Shown: positions 25,011-34,932 of the stretch, piece by piece
Layout of the letters: each line of letters opens with the position of its first letter
Position numbering within the stretch: position 1 is the stretch's first letter
Source of the DNA: Desulfosudis oleivorans Hxd3
GTDB lineage: Bacteria > Desulfobacterota > Desulfobacteria > Desulfobacterales > Desulfosudaceae
Length of the DNA: 64,000 nt
Direction of reading: 5' to 3'
Assembly (NCBI RefSeq): GCF_000018405.1
Contig: NC_009943.1
Coordinates: forward strand, 2,917,001-2,981,000
Program-made: the position numbers and the translations under genes
The notes under the pieces: generated by a model
Told to the model about the DNA's origin: nothing
What the model saw: the letters and a program-made list of their open reading frames with translations, nothing else
Database searches by the model: none

Positions 25011-26569
25011 TGCCGTCCCTTTCGATCCGCTGTCCGTACGACTCTCCTGTTGATAAACACCTGCAGCCGAAACTTCCAGAGGTTTTGAAAAAAATCACGC
25101 AGAAAAACCGGCCGAAAGATCAGACGGCGGCTGTACCAGGCCAGAAACTCGGCCGGGTTGCGAAAGGGAAGCTTTGCCAGGTTGGTCAGGTAGGCCCTGC
25201 CCTGAAGGCGATACACCTCGTCAATATCAAAAAGCTGGGTATCAAAATCGGGTTTGAAAAAATTGTTGGCATCCTTGTAAGAGTAGCCATCGGTGACCAG
25301 ACCCGTTTCAACGCATTGCTGCCACAAATCGGAGCCGGGCAGCGGCGTATAGACAAAAGGAGAAAGATAATCCACGCCCAGGTCCAGGGCGTAGCGCATG
25401 GAATTTTTAATCTGGTCGATGGTCTCTCCGGGAAACCCGAGAATAAAATAGGCCACCGTGGCAATCCCCCTCTCCCTGGCCAGGCCGGCGATTCGCTTTG
25501 CCGTGTCCAGGGTAAAGGGTTTGCGTACGTATTTTTCAAAGGAGGCCGGGTCCCCGGACTCCACGGCCAGGGTAATTTCAAAGCATCCGCTCTTTTTCAT
25601 CAGGTCCAGCATTTCTTCATCCAGGGTCCAGAGGGCGATGCCGTTGGGCGTGTTCCACGGCATGACAAGCCCCCGGTCGATCATACCCGAAAAGATCGCC
25701 TTTGCCCGGTTTCTGTCCGCGGTGAGGTTGTCGTCCTGCCACTTTAACTCCTGAATGTTGTACCGGGTTTTCAGGTGTTCGATCTCGGCCAGCACGTTTT
25801 CCGGTGACCGTTTGCGAAACCGCTGGCCCCAGTGGCGCCAGGAGGAGCAGAACGGGCAGCCAAAGGGACATCCCCGGCTGGACACAATAGGGGTGTTGCG
25901 GGTTTTGCGCCAGTGAAACCCCATGGGCAGCCGGGCGGAAAAATAGGTCTCCATGGGCAGAAGGTCCCGGGCCGGGAGAGGAAGGGTGTCCAGGTCCTCT
26001 ATCCAGGTGGTGCGGGGGTTGACGTGAACGCCGTTTTCGGTGCGAAAGGCGATGCCGTCGATGTTGTCGATCCGGTTCCCGCTGTTGTGGGCCTCGATAA
26101 TCTGTTTCAAGCCCAGCTCGCCCTCGCCCAGCACTACGTAATCCACCGCGGTCCGGGTCAGGGTCTGCTCCGGCAGAAAAGAGGGGTGGGTACCGCCGGT
26201 GGCGATCACCATGTCGGGATCAATCTCGTCCCGAATACGGCGGCTGAGCTGTTCCACGCAGGCGATCTGGCCGGAAAAAATGCAGGAGATGCCCACCATG
26301 TCAGGCGCGCAGGCCCGGATTCGGGCGAGAATCTCGTCCGCGGAAAGGCCCACCAGTTCCACCTCCCGGTTGACCGGCGCGGCCTGCCGATACCCCTCGG
26401 CCACGCAGTCCAGAAGGGAGACCTCCACCATGTCCCGAATATAGGCCCCCAGGCAGGCAATGCCCATGGGCGGCACCACCATGGTGTCGATGAGCTTGAC
26501 ATCGTACATGGGCGGAAAGAGCAGCATCACCCGCCGAATGGGGCGCAGGGGTCTTGAAATATCCGCCAT
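25007..26569 (-). CDS. B12-binding radical SAM protein, tandem paralogue 2
   Basis: A 520-residue protein, the middle copy of the triplet. The layout is as in its neighbours: cobalamin-binding-like domain (about 10-190), then SSRGCPFGCPFC with the cluster cysteines near 234, 238 and 241, then a TIM-barrel half with LKWQDDNLTADR and a C-terminal tail of about 120 residues. Its start directly follows the stop of paralogue 1, and its stop overlaps the start of paralogue 3, so the three are one operon. Whether the copies act on different substrates or form a complex cannot be read from sequence. Confidence 0.85.
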   Translation of the reverse strand: MADISRPLRPIRRVMLLFPPMYDVKLIDTMVVPPMGIACLGAYIRDMVEVSLLDCVAEGYRQAAPVNREVELVGLSADEILARIRACAPDMVGISCIFSGQIACVEQLSRRIRDEIDPDMVIATGGTHPSFLPEQTLTRTAVDYVVLGEGELGLKQIIEAHNSGNRIDNIDGIAFRTENGVHVNPRTTWIEDLDTLPLPARDLLPMETYFSARLPMGFHWRKTRNTPIVSSRGCPFGCPFCSSWRHWGQRFRKRSPENVLAEIEHLKTRYNIQELKWQDDNLTADRNRAKAIFSGMIDRGLVMPWNTPNGIALWTLDEEMLDLMKKSGCFEITLAVESGDPASFEKYVRKPFTLDTAKRIAGLARERGIATVAYFILGFPGETIDQIKNSMRYALDLGVDYLSPFVYTPLPGSDLWQQCVETGLVTDGYSYKDANNFFKPDFDTQLFDIDEVYRLQGRAYLTNLAKLPFRNPAEFLAWYSRRLIFRPVFLRDFFQNLWKFRLQVFINRRVVRTADRKGRQ

Positions 26570-28144
26570 CTATCTATTCCTTTTTACAAACAGGCTGGAT
26601 TGTCTGATGCCGCTGACGATTATGCTCCGGGTATTCCAGAGCACTTTGAGAAAATCCACCAGAAACCAGGGGGCTGTTAGCAGCTTGCGGCTGTAGTTGG
26701 CCATAAACTCCCGGGGGTTACGAAAAGGAAGCTTTGCCAGGTTTTGAAGGTAAGCCATGCCCTGCACGTAGCTGACTTCATCCCCACCGCCGGAGACTTT
26801 ACCGTCAGGCCCGGCACTCACCAACGCACCGGGATCCATATAGTTATTTGATCTTTCATATTGAAGGCTGTCAGAAAGAAACCCCTTTTGCATACACTCC
26901 TGCCACAGTTCCGACCCGGGAAGGGGGTTGAAGATAAAGGGCACCAGGTAATCCACCCCCATACGAAGGCCGAACCGTATGGAACTTTTTACCTGCCGCA
27001 CGGTTTCTCCGGGAAACCCCAGAATAAAATAGGCGACTGTGGTAATCCTCCGTTCTCTGGCCATTCTTGCCACCTTAGCGGCCTGATCCAGCGTAAAGGG
27101 CTTTTTAACAAATCTCCGAAAGGTCTCCGGATCGCCGGATTCAACGGCCAGGGTGATTTCAAAACACCCGCTTTTTTTCATCAGGTCCAGCATTTCCCCA
27201 TCCAGGGTCCAAAGGGCAATACCGTTAGGCGTGTTCCACGGCATGACAAGCCCCCTGTCGATCATACCCTGAAAAATGGCCTTTGCCCGGTTTCTGTCCG
27301 CGGTGAGGTTGTCGTCCTGCCACTTTAACTCCTGAATGTTGTACCGGCTTTTCAGGTGTGTGATCTCGGCCAGAACGTTTTCGGCGGATCGTTTGCGAAA
27401 CCGCTGGCCCCAGTGACGCCAGGAGGAACAAAACGGGCACTTGAAAGGGCATCCCCGGCTGGACACGATCGGGGTATTCCTCACTTTTCGCCAGTGAAGC
27501 GCCATGGGAACCTTTGCCTCAAAATATGTTTCCATGGGCAGAAGGTCACGGGCCGGAAAGGGAAGCGTATCCAGGTCCTCTATCCAGGTGGTGCGGGGGG
27601 TGACTTGAACCCCATTTTCGGTGCGAAAGGCGACACCGTCAATATCTTCAATACGTCCCCCGCTGTTATGCGTCTCGATGATCTGTTTTAACCCCAGTTC
27701 CCCTTCGCCCAGGACCACATAATCCACATCAGCTTCAGACAGGGTCTGCTCCGGCAGAAAAGAGGGGTGGGTGCCGCCGGTGACAATCACCATGTCGGGA
27801 TCCACCTTTTCCCGGATTTTCCGGCTCAAGTCCTTCACGCAGGCAAACTGGTTGGAAAAAATACAGGAGAGGCCCACCATGTCCGGCCTGTAGGCTCGAA
27901 CCCGTGCAAGAATCTCATCGTCAGACAGCCCTACCCTGGCAATATGCCGGGCCACCGATACCTTCTGCCGATATCCCTCGGCCACGCAGTCCAGCAGGGC
28001 CACATCCACCATGTCCCGGACATAGGCGGCCAGGGAGGCAATGCCCATGGGTGGCACCACCATGGTATCAATAATCTTAACATCATGCATTGGCGGAAAT
28101 AATAGCAGGACACGCTGAACAGGACGAAGAGGCGTACGGCTCAT
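26570..28144 (-). CDS. B12-binding radical SAM protein, tandem paralogue 1
   Basis: A 524-residue protein and the first gene of the triplet. I start it at 28144 (MSRTPLRPVQRVLLLFPP), which aligns with the starts of its paralogues and has AGGGAGA upstream; the frame is open for 80 more codons, but these look non-coding. The cluster is CPFKCPFC in the same place as in the sisters. It differs from them by an insertion near residue 455 (a Gly/Ser/Asp-rich loop before EVSYVQGMAYLQNL), so it may be the most specialised copy. The upstream region faces the rpsT promoter. Confidence 0.85.
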   Translation of the reverse strand: MSRTPLRPVQRVLLLFPPMHDVKIIDTMVVPPMGIASLAAYVRDMVDVALLDCVAEGYRQKVSVARHIARVGLSDDEILARVRAYRPDMVGLSCIFSNQFACVKDLSRKIREKVDPDMVIVTGGTHPSFLPEQTLSEADVDYVVLGEGELGLKQIIETHNSGGRIEDIDGVAFRTENGVQVTPRTTWIEDLDTLPFPARDLLPMETYFEAKVPMALHWRKVRNTPIVSSRGCPFKCPFCSSWRHWGQRFRKRSAENVLAEITHLKSRYNIQELKWQDDNLTADRNRAKAIFQGMIDRGLVMPWNTPNGIALWTLDGEMLDLMKKSGCFEITLAVESGDPETFRRFVKKPFTLDQAAKVARMARERRITTVAYFILGFPGETVRQVKSSIRFGLRMGVDYLVPFIFNPLPGSELWQECMQKGFLSDSLQYERSNNYMDPGALVSAGPDGKVSGGGDEVSYVQGMAYLQNLAKLPFRNPREFMANYSRKLLTAPWFLVDFLKVLWNTRSIIVSGIRQSSLFVKRNR

Positions 28145-28349
28145 CTTAATAGCGATCTCCCTGGTTTCCATCCATAAATGGCCTTTTCTCATTTCTGGGT
28201 TGGAAACCTTTGTCGTGTCCTCATAATAGATGGATGGATGGATACTCCTTAATTCGTGCCGGGGGGATAGCCCGGTACGCAGGCACCGCAGGTAATTTAC
28301 GCCGCCCACTATAACGCAAACCGAAAGGGTAAAAAAGGAAAAAATTAGA

Positions 28350-28379
28350 TTGACAAGCACCGACTTACCGATGCATAAT
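28350..28379 (+). promoter_or_regulatory. Promoter of rpsT
   Basis: TTGACA at 28350-28355, 18-nt spacer, CATAAT at 28374-28379, 50 nt before the GTG start. Confidence 0.65.
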
Positions 28380-28428
28380 AGCAAATTTAAATTCTCGAAG
28401 ACTTTTTATTTTTGAAGGAGAAACAACA

Positions 28429-28695
28429 GTGGCAAATCACAAATCATCATTAAAACGGGCAAAACAGGACATTGTACGGAACACGCGGAACAAGTCCCGA
28501 AAAACCGCTTTGAAAACCATCACCAAGAAGGTGGACGCCCTGGTGGCCGACGGTGCGGCGGAAGACGCAAAAACCACCCTGCTGGCGGCCCAGAAGCTGT
28601 TTGACCAGACAGCGGCCAAAGGCACCATCCACAAAAAAACCGCGTCCCGGAAAATCTCCCGCCTCACCCGGCGGGTAAACGCCGCCGCAAAATAG
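28429..28695 (+). CDS. rpsT: 30S ribosomal protein S20
   Basis: An 88-residue, lysine- and alanine-rich protein with the S20 pattern MANHKSSLKRAKQ at the start, GTIHKKTASRKISRL in the last third and AAAK at the end. S20 binds 16S rRNA early in assembly of the small subunit. The start is GTG with AAGGAG at 28415-28420, 8 nt upstream; a weak start codon is also usual for rpsT in other bacteria, where S20 limits its own translation. It is a single-gene unit with its own promoter, converging on lptE. Confidence 0.97.
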   Translation: MANHKSSLKRAKQDIVRNTRNKSRKTALKTITKKVDALVADGAAEDAKTTLLAAQKLFDQTAAKGTIHKKTASRKISRLTRRVNAAAK

Positions 28696-28759
28696 TTTCC
28701 TTTGTTGTGTCCTCATAAGCAATGGATGGACACGAAATAACACGAACAACCGGCCGTGG

Positions 28760-29293
28760 TCAGAAGTCGGCCGTCATTCGGTTGTAGATGGTTTCCGCCA
28801 TTTTTTCTGAAAGCCGCATAATTGCGGCTTTCTTGCTTTCCTCGGTCAGATAGGCCGCATCCCCGGCCACTTCATAGGTCTCCCTGTCCGCCAGGCCCCT
28901 GACCGACCACAGCACCTCGCCGCCCCGGGACACCAGTTGGACATCCAGCACGGCCCGCACCCGCATCTCGTCGGCGGCATACCGGTCCCGGTGCGTAATC
29001 GTATCAGTGGCAAGAGAGACGACCACCCCGGTCAGCCGGGCCTCCGCCTCGGCCTCGCCCACCAGGTCCACGCCGCTCCGCCGGGTAAATTCATACACCA
29101 GGCTGTTTGAAAAGATGCTGCCCGCGTCGGCCCTGGATGTGCGGTTTTCAAAAACAACCACACAGACCGACCCGATGCCGCCTGGCATGGCGCCGCTTCC
29201 CGCCAGCCGGTACCCGCAGCCGGCGAAATGGCAGGCCACGACCCCCAGCAGCCCGAACATCACGATACGCATTATAAAAAAATGGCTTCTCAC
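28760..29293 (-). CDS. lptE: LPS-assembly lipoprotein LptE
   Basis: A 177-residue lipoprotein with a signal sequence ending in the lipobox FAGC (Cys26) followed by GYRLAG, the usual start of mature LptE. LptE plugs the LptD barrel in the outer membrane and helps place lipopolysaccharide on the surface. The length fits the family. The start is GTG, with GGGGAGA seven bases upstream on the minus strand. It follows leuS, an order seen in many Gram-negatives, but here a repeat element of about 170 bp fills the gap. Confidence 0.88.
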   Translation of the reverse strand: MRSHFFIMRIVMFGLLGVVACHFAGCGYRLAGSGAMPGGIGSVCVVVFENRTSRADAGSIFSNSLVYEFTRRSGVDLVGEAEAEARLTGVVVSLATDTITHRDRYAADEMRVRAVLDVQLVSRGGEVLWSVRGLADRETYEVAGDAAYLTEESKKAAIMRLSEKMAETIYNRMTADF

Positions 29294-29430
29294 ATCGATT
29301 CTCCCCTGGATGTTCTCTTCCTATGGCCTTTAGCTCAGTGATCCAATTTTATCAAAAACTGTTGTGGGACTATAAAATGAATTTCTATCGGGTAAATAGG
29401 GCATAAATGGTTGATCCCGCCCGTTGCAAC

Positions 29431-29598
29431 GCAGCCGAGCGCGAACACTTTTTTCGGATTAAGCGGGCAGGCTGTTTGAGCACCGCAAAGCGGGCGAGTT
29501 CCTGCCCGCGCCGAAAAAAGTATTCGCGCGAGGGAAGCCGAAGGCCAAGTTGCAGGGCGCGGTTCTTTTGGTACTTTTCTTGCCGCCAAGAAAAGTAC
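29431..29598. repeat. Structured repeat element, copy A (double hairpin with palindromic tail)
   Basis: It starts with GCAGCCGAG. The outer helix pairs 29441-29457 with 29511-29527 (17 bp, one mismatch); the inner helix pairs GCGGGCAGG (29463-29471) with CCTGCCCGC (29501-29509); the 29-nt loop contains GAGCACCG and GGGCGAGTT. Then comes GCGAGGGAAGCC and a second palindrome, GTACTTTTCTTG/CAAGAAAAGTAC, at 29571-29598. Copy B at 46470-46648 has the same layout with different, still complementary, helix sequences. The remaining 29294-29430 shows no gene. Confidence 0.85.
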
Positions 29599-29607
29599 AC
29601 GGACCGG

Positions 29608-32205
29608 CTAAACCACAATATTGACCAGCTTCCCCGGCACCACAATCACCTTTCTGACCGGCTTGCCGGCCACAAACTTCTGTGCCTGTTCACAGGCCAG
29701 GGCCTTTGCCTCAAGGGTTTTGACGTCGGCATCCGCCGGCGCGGTAAACCGGTCCCGCAGCTTGCCGTTGACCTGGACCACCACCAGGACCTCCTGCTCA
29801 GCGGCGGCCTCGGATGAGAATGCGGGCCAGGGGTGACGCAGGATGCTTTCCGTGTGGCCCAGGCCGGCCCAGAGTTCCTCGCATAGGTGGGGGACGATGG
29901 GGGAAAGCAGAAGGATCACGGTTTCCGCGGCATGCCGCATCACCTGCCGGGCCGTGGGGTCCTGCCGGTCGCTGATGGTGTACATCTCATTGACCAGTTC
30001 CATGACAGCACTGATGGCGGTATTAAAATGAAACCGCTCCTCGATATCCGCCGTAACCCTGCCAATGGTCTGGTGGGTCTTGCGATAAAGCCCCTGCAGG
30101 GCATCGGGCAGGGCCGTCACATCGCCTTTATAGGGGGCCACGCCGTCAATGGCGTCCATCCACTCCACAAAAAACCGCCATACCCGGTTTAAAAACCGGT
30201 AAGACCCCTCCACGCCCTGGTCGCTCCACTCCAGGCCCTTTTCCGGCGGCGAGGCAAACAGGCAGAAGAGCCGGGTCACATCGGCCCCGTATTTGTCCAG
30301 CAGGAAGTTGGGGTCGATGACGTTCTTTTTTGACTTGGACATCTTTTCCACCCGGCCCACGGTCACCGGGCCTTCACACTTGACGCACACCAGGTCCCCG
30401 GCGTCGGTCTTTCCAACCTCTTCCGGGTACAAAAACCCGTGGGCTTCGCAGGCGTAGGTCTCCTTGCACACCATGCCCTGGGTCAGCAGCCGGGTAAAGG
30501 GCTCCTTGAAGTCCACCAGGTCCAGATCGTGGAGAACCCGGGTAAAATAGCGGGAGTAGAGCAGGTGCAGAATCGCGTGCTCCACGCCGCCGATGTACTG
30601 GTCCGCCGGCATCCAGTACCGGACCGCTGCCGGGTCGAATATGGCGTGGTCGCATTCCGGGCTGCAGTAGCGCAGGTAGTACCATGACGAATCCACAAAA
30701 GTGTCCATGGTGTCGGTCTCCCGCCGGGCTTTTTTCCCGCATTTGGGGCAGACGGCCGACACAAAGGATTCCAGCACCGGCAGCGGGGAACGTCCCCCTT
30801 CCAGAAGATCGGCATCCTCGGGCAGCACCACGGGCAGGTCGGCCTCGGGCACCGGCACGATGCCGCAGGCGTCGCAGTGAACCATGGGGATGGGGGCTCC
30901 CCAGTACCGCTGCCGGGAGATGCCCCAGTCCCGCAGCCGGAAACTGACGGTTTTTTTGCCGATGCCCTTTTCCTCCAGGTATTCGGCAATCGCGTCCAGG
31001 GCCGCCCCGCTGTCAATGCCGTCAAAGGGGCCGGAATTGATCATCACGCCCCGGCCGGTGAAGGCCTCGGTCATGATTTCAGCGGCCAGGTCGGCATCCG
31101 CCGGCTTGACCACCACCACGATGTCCAGGTCGTACTTTTTGGCAAACTCAAAATCGCGCTGGTCGTGGGCCGGCACGCTCATGACCGCGCCGGTGCCGTA
31201 CTCCATCAGGGCGAAGTTGGCGGTATAAACCGGCATGGACCGGCCGGTGACCGGGTTGACACAGAAGGCGCCGATAAACACGCCTTCCTTCTCATAGGAT
31301 TCCACAGCCTTGCTGGTGCGGTCGGTAAGGGTCATCTTCTCCACAAAGGCGTTGACCGCGGCCTCCTGTTGGGTGCCCGCGGCAAGCTGCGTCACCAGGG
31401 GGTGTTCCGGCGCCAGGCAGAGAAATGTGGCCCCGAACACCGTGTCCTGCCGGGTGGTAAAGACCGGGATCTGAATATCGCTGTCCTTTACCGGAAAACG
31501 AATCTCAGCGCCCACGCTCTTGCCGATCCAGTTTTTCTGCATGGTGGTGACCCGCTCCGGCCAGCCGGGCAACTGGTCGCAGTAAACCAGCAGGTCTTCG
31601 GCATAATCGGTGATGCGGAAAAACCACTGGGCCAGCTTTTTCTGCCTTACGGCATGGCCGCACCGCCAGCACGCCCCGGCCTCCACCTGTTCGTTGGCCA
31701 GCACCGTGGCGCAGGTGTCACACCAGTTGACAAAGGCGTCTTTCCGGTAGGCCATGCCCTTTTCATACATTTTGACAAACAGCCACTGCTCCCACCGGTA
31801 ATAATCGGGGTCGCAGGTGGCGATCTCCCGGTCCCAGTCATAACTGAGCCCCATCCGCTTCAACTGGGCCCGCATGTAGGCGATGTTCTCCCGGGTCCAC
31901 CGGGCTGGATGCGTGTTGTTGGCAATGGCCGCGTTTTCCGCGGGCATGCCAAAGGCGTCCCATCCCATGGGGTGAAGCACGTTAAACCCCTTCATCATCT
32001 TATAACGGGCCACCACGTCGCCGATGGTATAGTTTCTCACATGGCCCATGTGAATCCGGCCCGACGGATAGGGAAACATCTCAAACAGGTAATACTTCTC
32101 TTTTTTTCCGTCTTCCGCGGCCCGGAAGATGGCGGTTCTGTTCCAGGTCTCCTGCCATCTGGCCTCAATCTCCCCGGGCCGATAGGTATCGCTGATGCCG
32201 CTCAT
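29608..32205 (-). CDS. leuS: Leucyl-tRNA synthetase
   Basis: An 865-residue class I synthetase that charges tRNA-Leu. Visible: the HIGH-type motif as HMGH within [18 protein letters not shown] (about 48-65), zinc-ribbon cysteines CDTC/CWRC (about 155-178), the editing domain with [11 protein letters not shown] (about 245) and DQRDFEF (about 340), and KMSKSKKNV (about 615). The length is standard. The start has AAAGGGTG upstream. It heads a minus-strand unit with lptE and diverges from rng. Confidence 0.97.
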   Translation of the reverse strand: MSGISDTYRPGEIEARWQETWNRTAIFRAAEDGKKEKYYLFEMFPYPSGRIHMGHVRNYTIGDVVARYKMMKGFNVLHPMGWDAFGMPAENAAIANNTHPARWTRENIAYMRAQLKRMGLSYDWDREIATCDPDYYRWEQWLFVKMYEKGMAYRKDAFVNWCDTCATVLANEQVEAGACWRCGHAVRQKKLAQWFFRITDYAEDLLVYCDQLPGWPERVTTMQKNWIGKSVGAEIRFPVKDSDIQIPVFTTRQDTVFGATFLCLAPEHPLVTQLAAGTQQEAAVNAFVEKMTLTDRTSKAVESYEKEGVFIGAFCVNPVTGRSMPVYTANFALMEYGTGAVMSVPAHDQRDFEFAKKYDLDIVVVVKPADADLAAEIMTEAFTGRGVMINSGPFDGIDSGAALDAIAEYLEEKGIGKKTVSFRLRDWGISRQRYWGAPIPMVHCDACGIVPVPEADLPVVLPEDADLLEGGRSPLPVLESFVSAVCPKCGKKARRETDTMDTFVDSSWYYLRYCSPECDHAIFDPAAVRYWMPADQYIGGVEHAILHLLYSRYFTRVLHDLDLVDFKEPFTRLLTQGMVCKETYACEAHGFLYPEEVGKTDAGDLVCVKCEGPVTVGRVEKMSKSKKNVIDPNFLLDKYGADVTRLFCLFASPPEKGLEWSDQGVEGSYRFLNRVWRFFVEWMDAIDGVAPYKGDVTALPDALQGLYRKTHQTIGRVTADIEERFHFNTAISAVMELVNEMYTISDRQDPTARQVMRHAAETVILLLSPIVPHLCEELWAGLGHTESILRHPWPAFSSEAAAEQEVLVVVQVNGKLRDRFTAPADADVKTLEAKALACEQAQKFVAGKPVRKVIVVPGKLVNIVV

Positions 32206-32427
32206 TGCAACACACCCTTTTTATGTTTGCCTGTGCCTGCGCTCCAGGCGCTGTTATCGCGGTTGAATCCACCGCGTTTGAAAATACCGGCGGCAGAGCG
32301 CCTGTATGGAGCAGGCGCCCGGCCGGCAATGCTTCTCCATTATCACCAAGCACCGGAAAAAATCAACCGTAACCTTGGCCCGAATGCCGATAAACGTCAC
32401 ATGCCCGGCCGTCAATGTGAAAAACCA
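32206..32427. other. Divergent intergenic region leuS/rng
   Basis: No gene here. On the minus (leuS) side there is a 6-bp hairpin CGCGGT/ACCGCG and a GC-rich inverted sequence (GCGCCTG repeated). Part of this leader superficially resembles a T-box antiterminator, but the sequence is interrupted (see rejected items). I could not fix a leuS promoter. Confidence 0.4.
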
Positions 32428-32456
32428 TTGACTTGACTCCGTCAATCCACTATTTA
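32428..32456 (+). promoter_or_regulatory. Promoter of the rng-yajC-secDF unit
   Basis: TTGACT (32428-32433), 17 nt, TATTTA (32451-32456), 78 nt before the rng ATG. Confidence 0.55.
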
Positions 32457-32533
32457 TCTGGCTATATTTAGCAATCTGGAACAGCAGGTCACTTCACCCG
32501 CAATCAACACGAACACACACAGGACATCGCCCC

Positions 32534-34033
32534 ATGACGGACAAAATTCTTATCAACGCCGTTGACACCGAAGAGTGCCGCATCGCCAGGGTCAAGGACA
32601 ACCGGCTCTGCGAATTTCACCTGGAAACCACCTCCCGGGTCACCACGAAAAGCAACATCTACAAGGGCCTGGTAGCGCGGGTGGAGCCGAGCCTTCAGGC
32701 GGTGTTTGTGGATTACGGGGAAGAGCGGCACGGGTTTCTTCAGAAGCACGACATTCACACCGACTATTTTCAGGACAGCAAGGTGGACGGCTCCATTCGG
32801 GACCTGATCAAGCCGGGCCAGGAGATGCTGGTCCAGGTGGTCAAGGACCCGATCATGCACAAGGGCGCGGCCCTGACCACCTTTCTTTCCATTCCGGGCC
32901 GTTTCTGCGTATTGATGCCGGGCAGCGTCACCAAGGGGGTCTCCAAGCAGATCGAAGACGAAGAGGAACGCAAACGGCTCAAGGAAATCGTCAGCGGGCT
33001 CCGGGTGCCCGAAAACTTCGGTGTCATTCTTCGCACCGCGGCAAAAGGGGCCGCCAAGACCGTTATCGCCAAGGACCTGAGCTATCTCATGCGGCTGTGG
33101 AAAACCATCAAAAAAGAGGGCATGAATCAGAAGGCGCCGGCCGCCATTCACAAGGAGCGGGATTTCGCGGTCCGGGCCATCCGCGACTACCTGACCGCCG
33201 ATATTCAGGAGATTCTCATCGACGAGCCGGCGGTTCACCAGGAGGTCAAGGATTTCGTGGCCCTGGTCTCGCCCAAACATGCCAAAATCGTCAGGCTCTA
33301 CCAGGGCGCCAAGCCCATCTTCACCAAGCATGAACTGGAAAGCCAGATCGAATCGATTTTTGAAAACCGGGTTCAGCTCCCATCGGGCGGCTCCATCGTC
33401 CTGACCCAGACCGAGGCCCTGGTCTCCATTGACGTAAACTCCGGAAAGTCCCGGCAGAAGCACTCCATTGAGGAGACGGCCCTGCAGACCAACCTGGAGG
33501 CCGCCGAAGAGATCGCCCGCCAGTTGAGACTCCGGGACATGGGCGGCCTGATCGTCATCGACTTTATCGACATGAAGCCGAGGAAGAACAACGCCGCCGT
33601 GGAGCGGGCACTCAAAGCCCATGTCAAGGAGGACAAGGCCCGGACCGATGTGGGGAAAATCTCCAAGTTCGGGCTTCTGGAGATGTCCCGGCAGCGGCTT
33701 CGGCAGTCCATTGAAACCTCCAGCATGGTGACGTGCGGCCACTGCGGGGGCCGGGGCTATGTCATGGCCACGGAAAAACTGGGCATCAACGTGCTGCGGC
33801 GGCTTCGGCTGGAGTCCCTCAAACACCGGGGTGTGGCCGTCACCGCCACGGTGCCGGCGGTGGTGGCCGACTACCTGCTCAACAAAAAGCGCACCGAGCT
33901 GCTGGAGCTGGAGGCCCGCCGGGACCTTGCCATCACCATCACGGGAGACCCGGCCATGCACCTGGGGGAAAGCGACATCCGGTTTGAAGGCAAGCCGAAC
34001 GGCTCCGCCGATGGGGAGACAGACCTCTCGTAA
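32534..34033 (+). CDS. rng: Ribonuclease G/E family endoribonuclease
   Basis: A 499-residue protein, the length of RNase G rather than RNase E (no long C-terminal scaffold). It has an S1 RNA-binding domain (about 38-125), the DNase I-like catalytic part with its metal-binding aspartates in SIDVNSG (about 302) and VIDFIDM (about 340), and the zinc-link CGHC (about 400) used for dimerisation. Such enzymes mature 16S rRNA and start mRNA decay. The neighbours downstream are a LysM-like membrane protein and the Sec auxiliary genes. Confidence 0.92.
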   Translation: MTDKILINAVDTEECRIARVKDNRLCEFHLETTSRVTTKSNIYKGLVARVEPSLQAVFVDYGEERHGFLQKHDIHTDYFQDSKVDGSIRDLIKPGQEMLVQVVKDPIMHKGAALTTFLSIPGRFCVLMPGSVTKGVSKQIEDEEERKRLKEIVSGLRVPENFGVILRTAAKGAAKTVIAKDLSYLMRLWKTIKKEGMNQKAPAAIHKERDFAVRAIRDYLTADIQEILIDEPAVHQEVKDFVALVSPKHAKIVRLYQGAKPIFTKHELESQIESIFENRVQLPSGGSIVLTQTEALVSIDVNSGKSRQKHSIEETALQTNLEAAEEIARQLRLRDMGGLIVIDFIDMKPRKNNAAVERALKAHVKEDKARTDVGKISKFGLLEMSRQRLRQSIETSSMVTCGHCGGRGYVMATEKLGINVLRRLRLESLKHRGVAVTATVPAVVADYLLNKKRTELLELEARRDLAITITGDPAMHLGESDIRFEGKPNGSADGETDLS

Positions 34034-34122
34034 CCGGTCCGGCCCGGGGAGAGCCGCCTGTTCACACCGGCTGCCGGTCCCCTTTTAACAACCAAATGCC
34101 CCGGGAAAAAAGGAGACGGCAC

Positions 34123-34905
34123 ATGAGCAACAACGAAAAACCGGCCCGCGCGTCCAATATTCGAATACCGGTTCTGGCGGCGGTGCTTCTTGCGGCCCTG
34201 GCCGCCGGAATTTTTTTCTGGCACACCACCCGGTCCGGGACATCCTCCCCACCGGTTCCCGCGGAAACGGCCTCCCGGGCAATCTTGCCCATGGATCAGG
34301 CCCCTGAAGTACTGGACTACAATGACCTTGACGACAACGACACCCTGGCCGGCGAGATGGACCGGCGTAAGGAAAAATACGGCCTGGACACCGGTGTGGA
34401 CCTGGTGGCCAGGGAGGATGAGGCCGTAAAAGTCGGGGATCAGACCGTGGCCATGCGGACCATTGCCGAGGATGCGGACATCGACCGGGGAAAAGTGGTG
34501 GAATCGGACCTGGCAGGCACGGGCCGCATCGACAGGGACCGGGTCCGGGAGTATGGCATTCATGTGGTACGGCCCGGCGAAAACCTCTGGAACATCCATT
34601 TCCGGTTGCTGGCCGATTACCTGGAGGAAAAAGGGATCACCCTGGATCCGCTGTCTGACGAGGCCGCCCGGGACGGCACCAGCTCCGGGGTGGGGAAAAT
34701 TCTCAAATTTTCCGAATCCACGGTCACCATTTACAACCTTCGGGACCGCCGGACGACGACGGACCTTCACATGATTCATCCACTGGAAAAAATTGTGGTC
34801 TACAGAATGGATGAAGTCTTTGCGCTTTTGGATCAAATCGACTATAAGAACATAACCAAACTGGAGTTCGACGGCGACACCCTGTGGTTGCCGGCGAAAG
34901 ATTAA
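34123..34905 (+). CDS. Membrane-anchored LysM-like protein of unknown function
   Basis: A 260-residue protein from the ATG at 34123 (AAGGAG 11 nt upstream; a start at 34096 is also open). One membrane helix (about residues 16-34) is followed by a Pro/Ser linker and an acidic region (about 60-150) with YNDLDDND. A LysM-like segment (IHVVRPGENLWNIHFRLL, about 155-172) suggests peptidoglycan contact, but the domain diverges after the first half. The C-terminus repeats short beta-strand patterns ending DGDTLWLP. It lies between rng and yajC, about 30 nt before yajC, so is probably co-transcribed. I do not recognise the family. Confidence 0.6.
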   Translation: MSNNEKPARASNIRIPVLAAVLLAALAAGIFFWHTTRSGTSSPPVPAETASRAILPMDQAPEVLDYNDLDDNDTLAGEMDRRKEKYGLDTGVDLVAREDEAVKVGDQTVAMRTIAEDADIDRGKVVESDLAGTGRIDRDRVREYGIHVVRPGENLWNIHFRLLADYLEEKGITLDPLSDEAARDGTSSGVGKILKFSESTVTIYNLRDRRTTTDLHMIHPLEKIVVYRMDEVFALLDQIDYKNITKLEFDGDTLWLPAKD

Positions 34906-34932
34906 CCGCGTCACAGAAGCAAGGAGAAAATC

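Noticed and set aside
32206-32420. Possible T-box leader before leuS (GGTGG...AACCGCG on the minus strand)
   Set aside because: The T-box core is AGGGTGGNACCGCG without extra bases; here four bases (ATTC) lie between GGTGG and the A of AACCGCG, and the segment is simply a 6-bp hairpin. No specifier loop or terminator was found.
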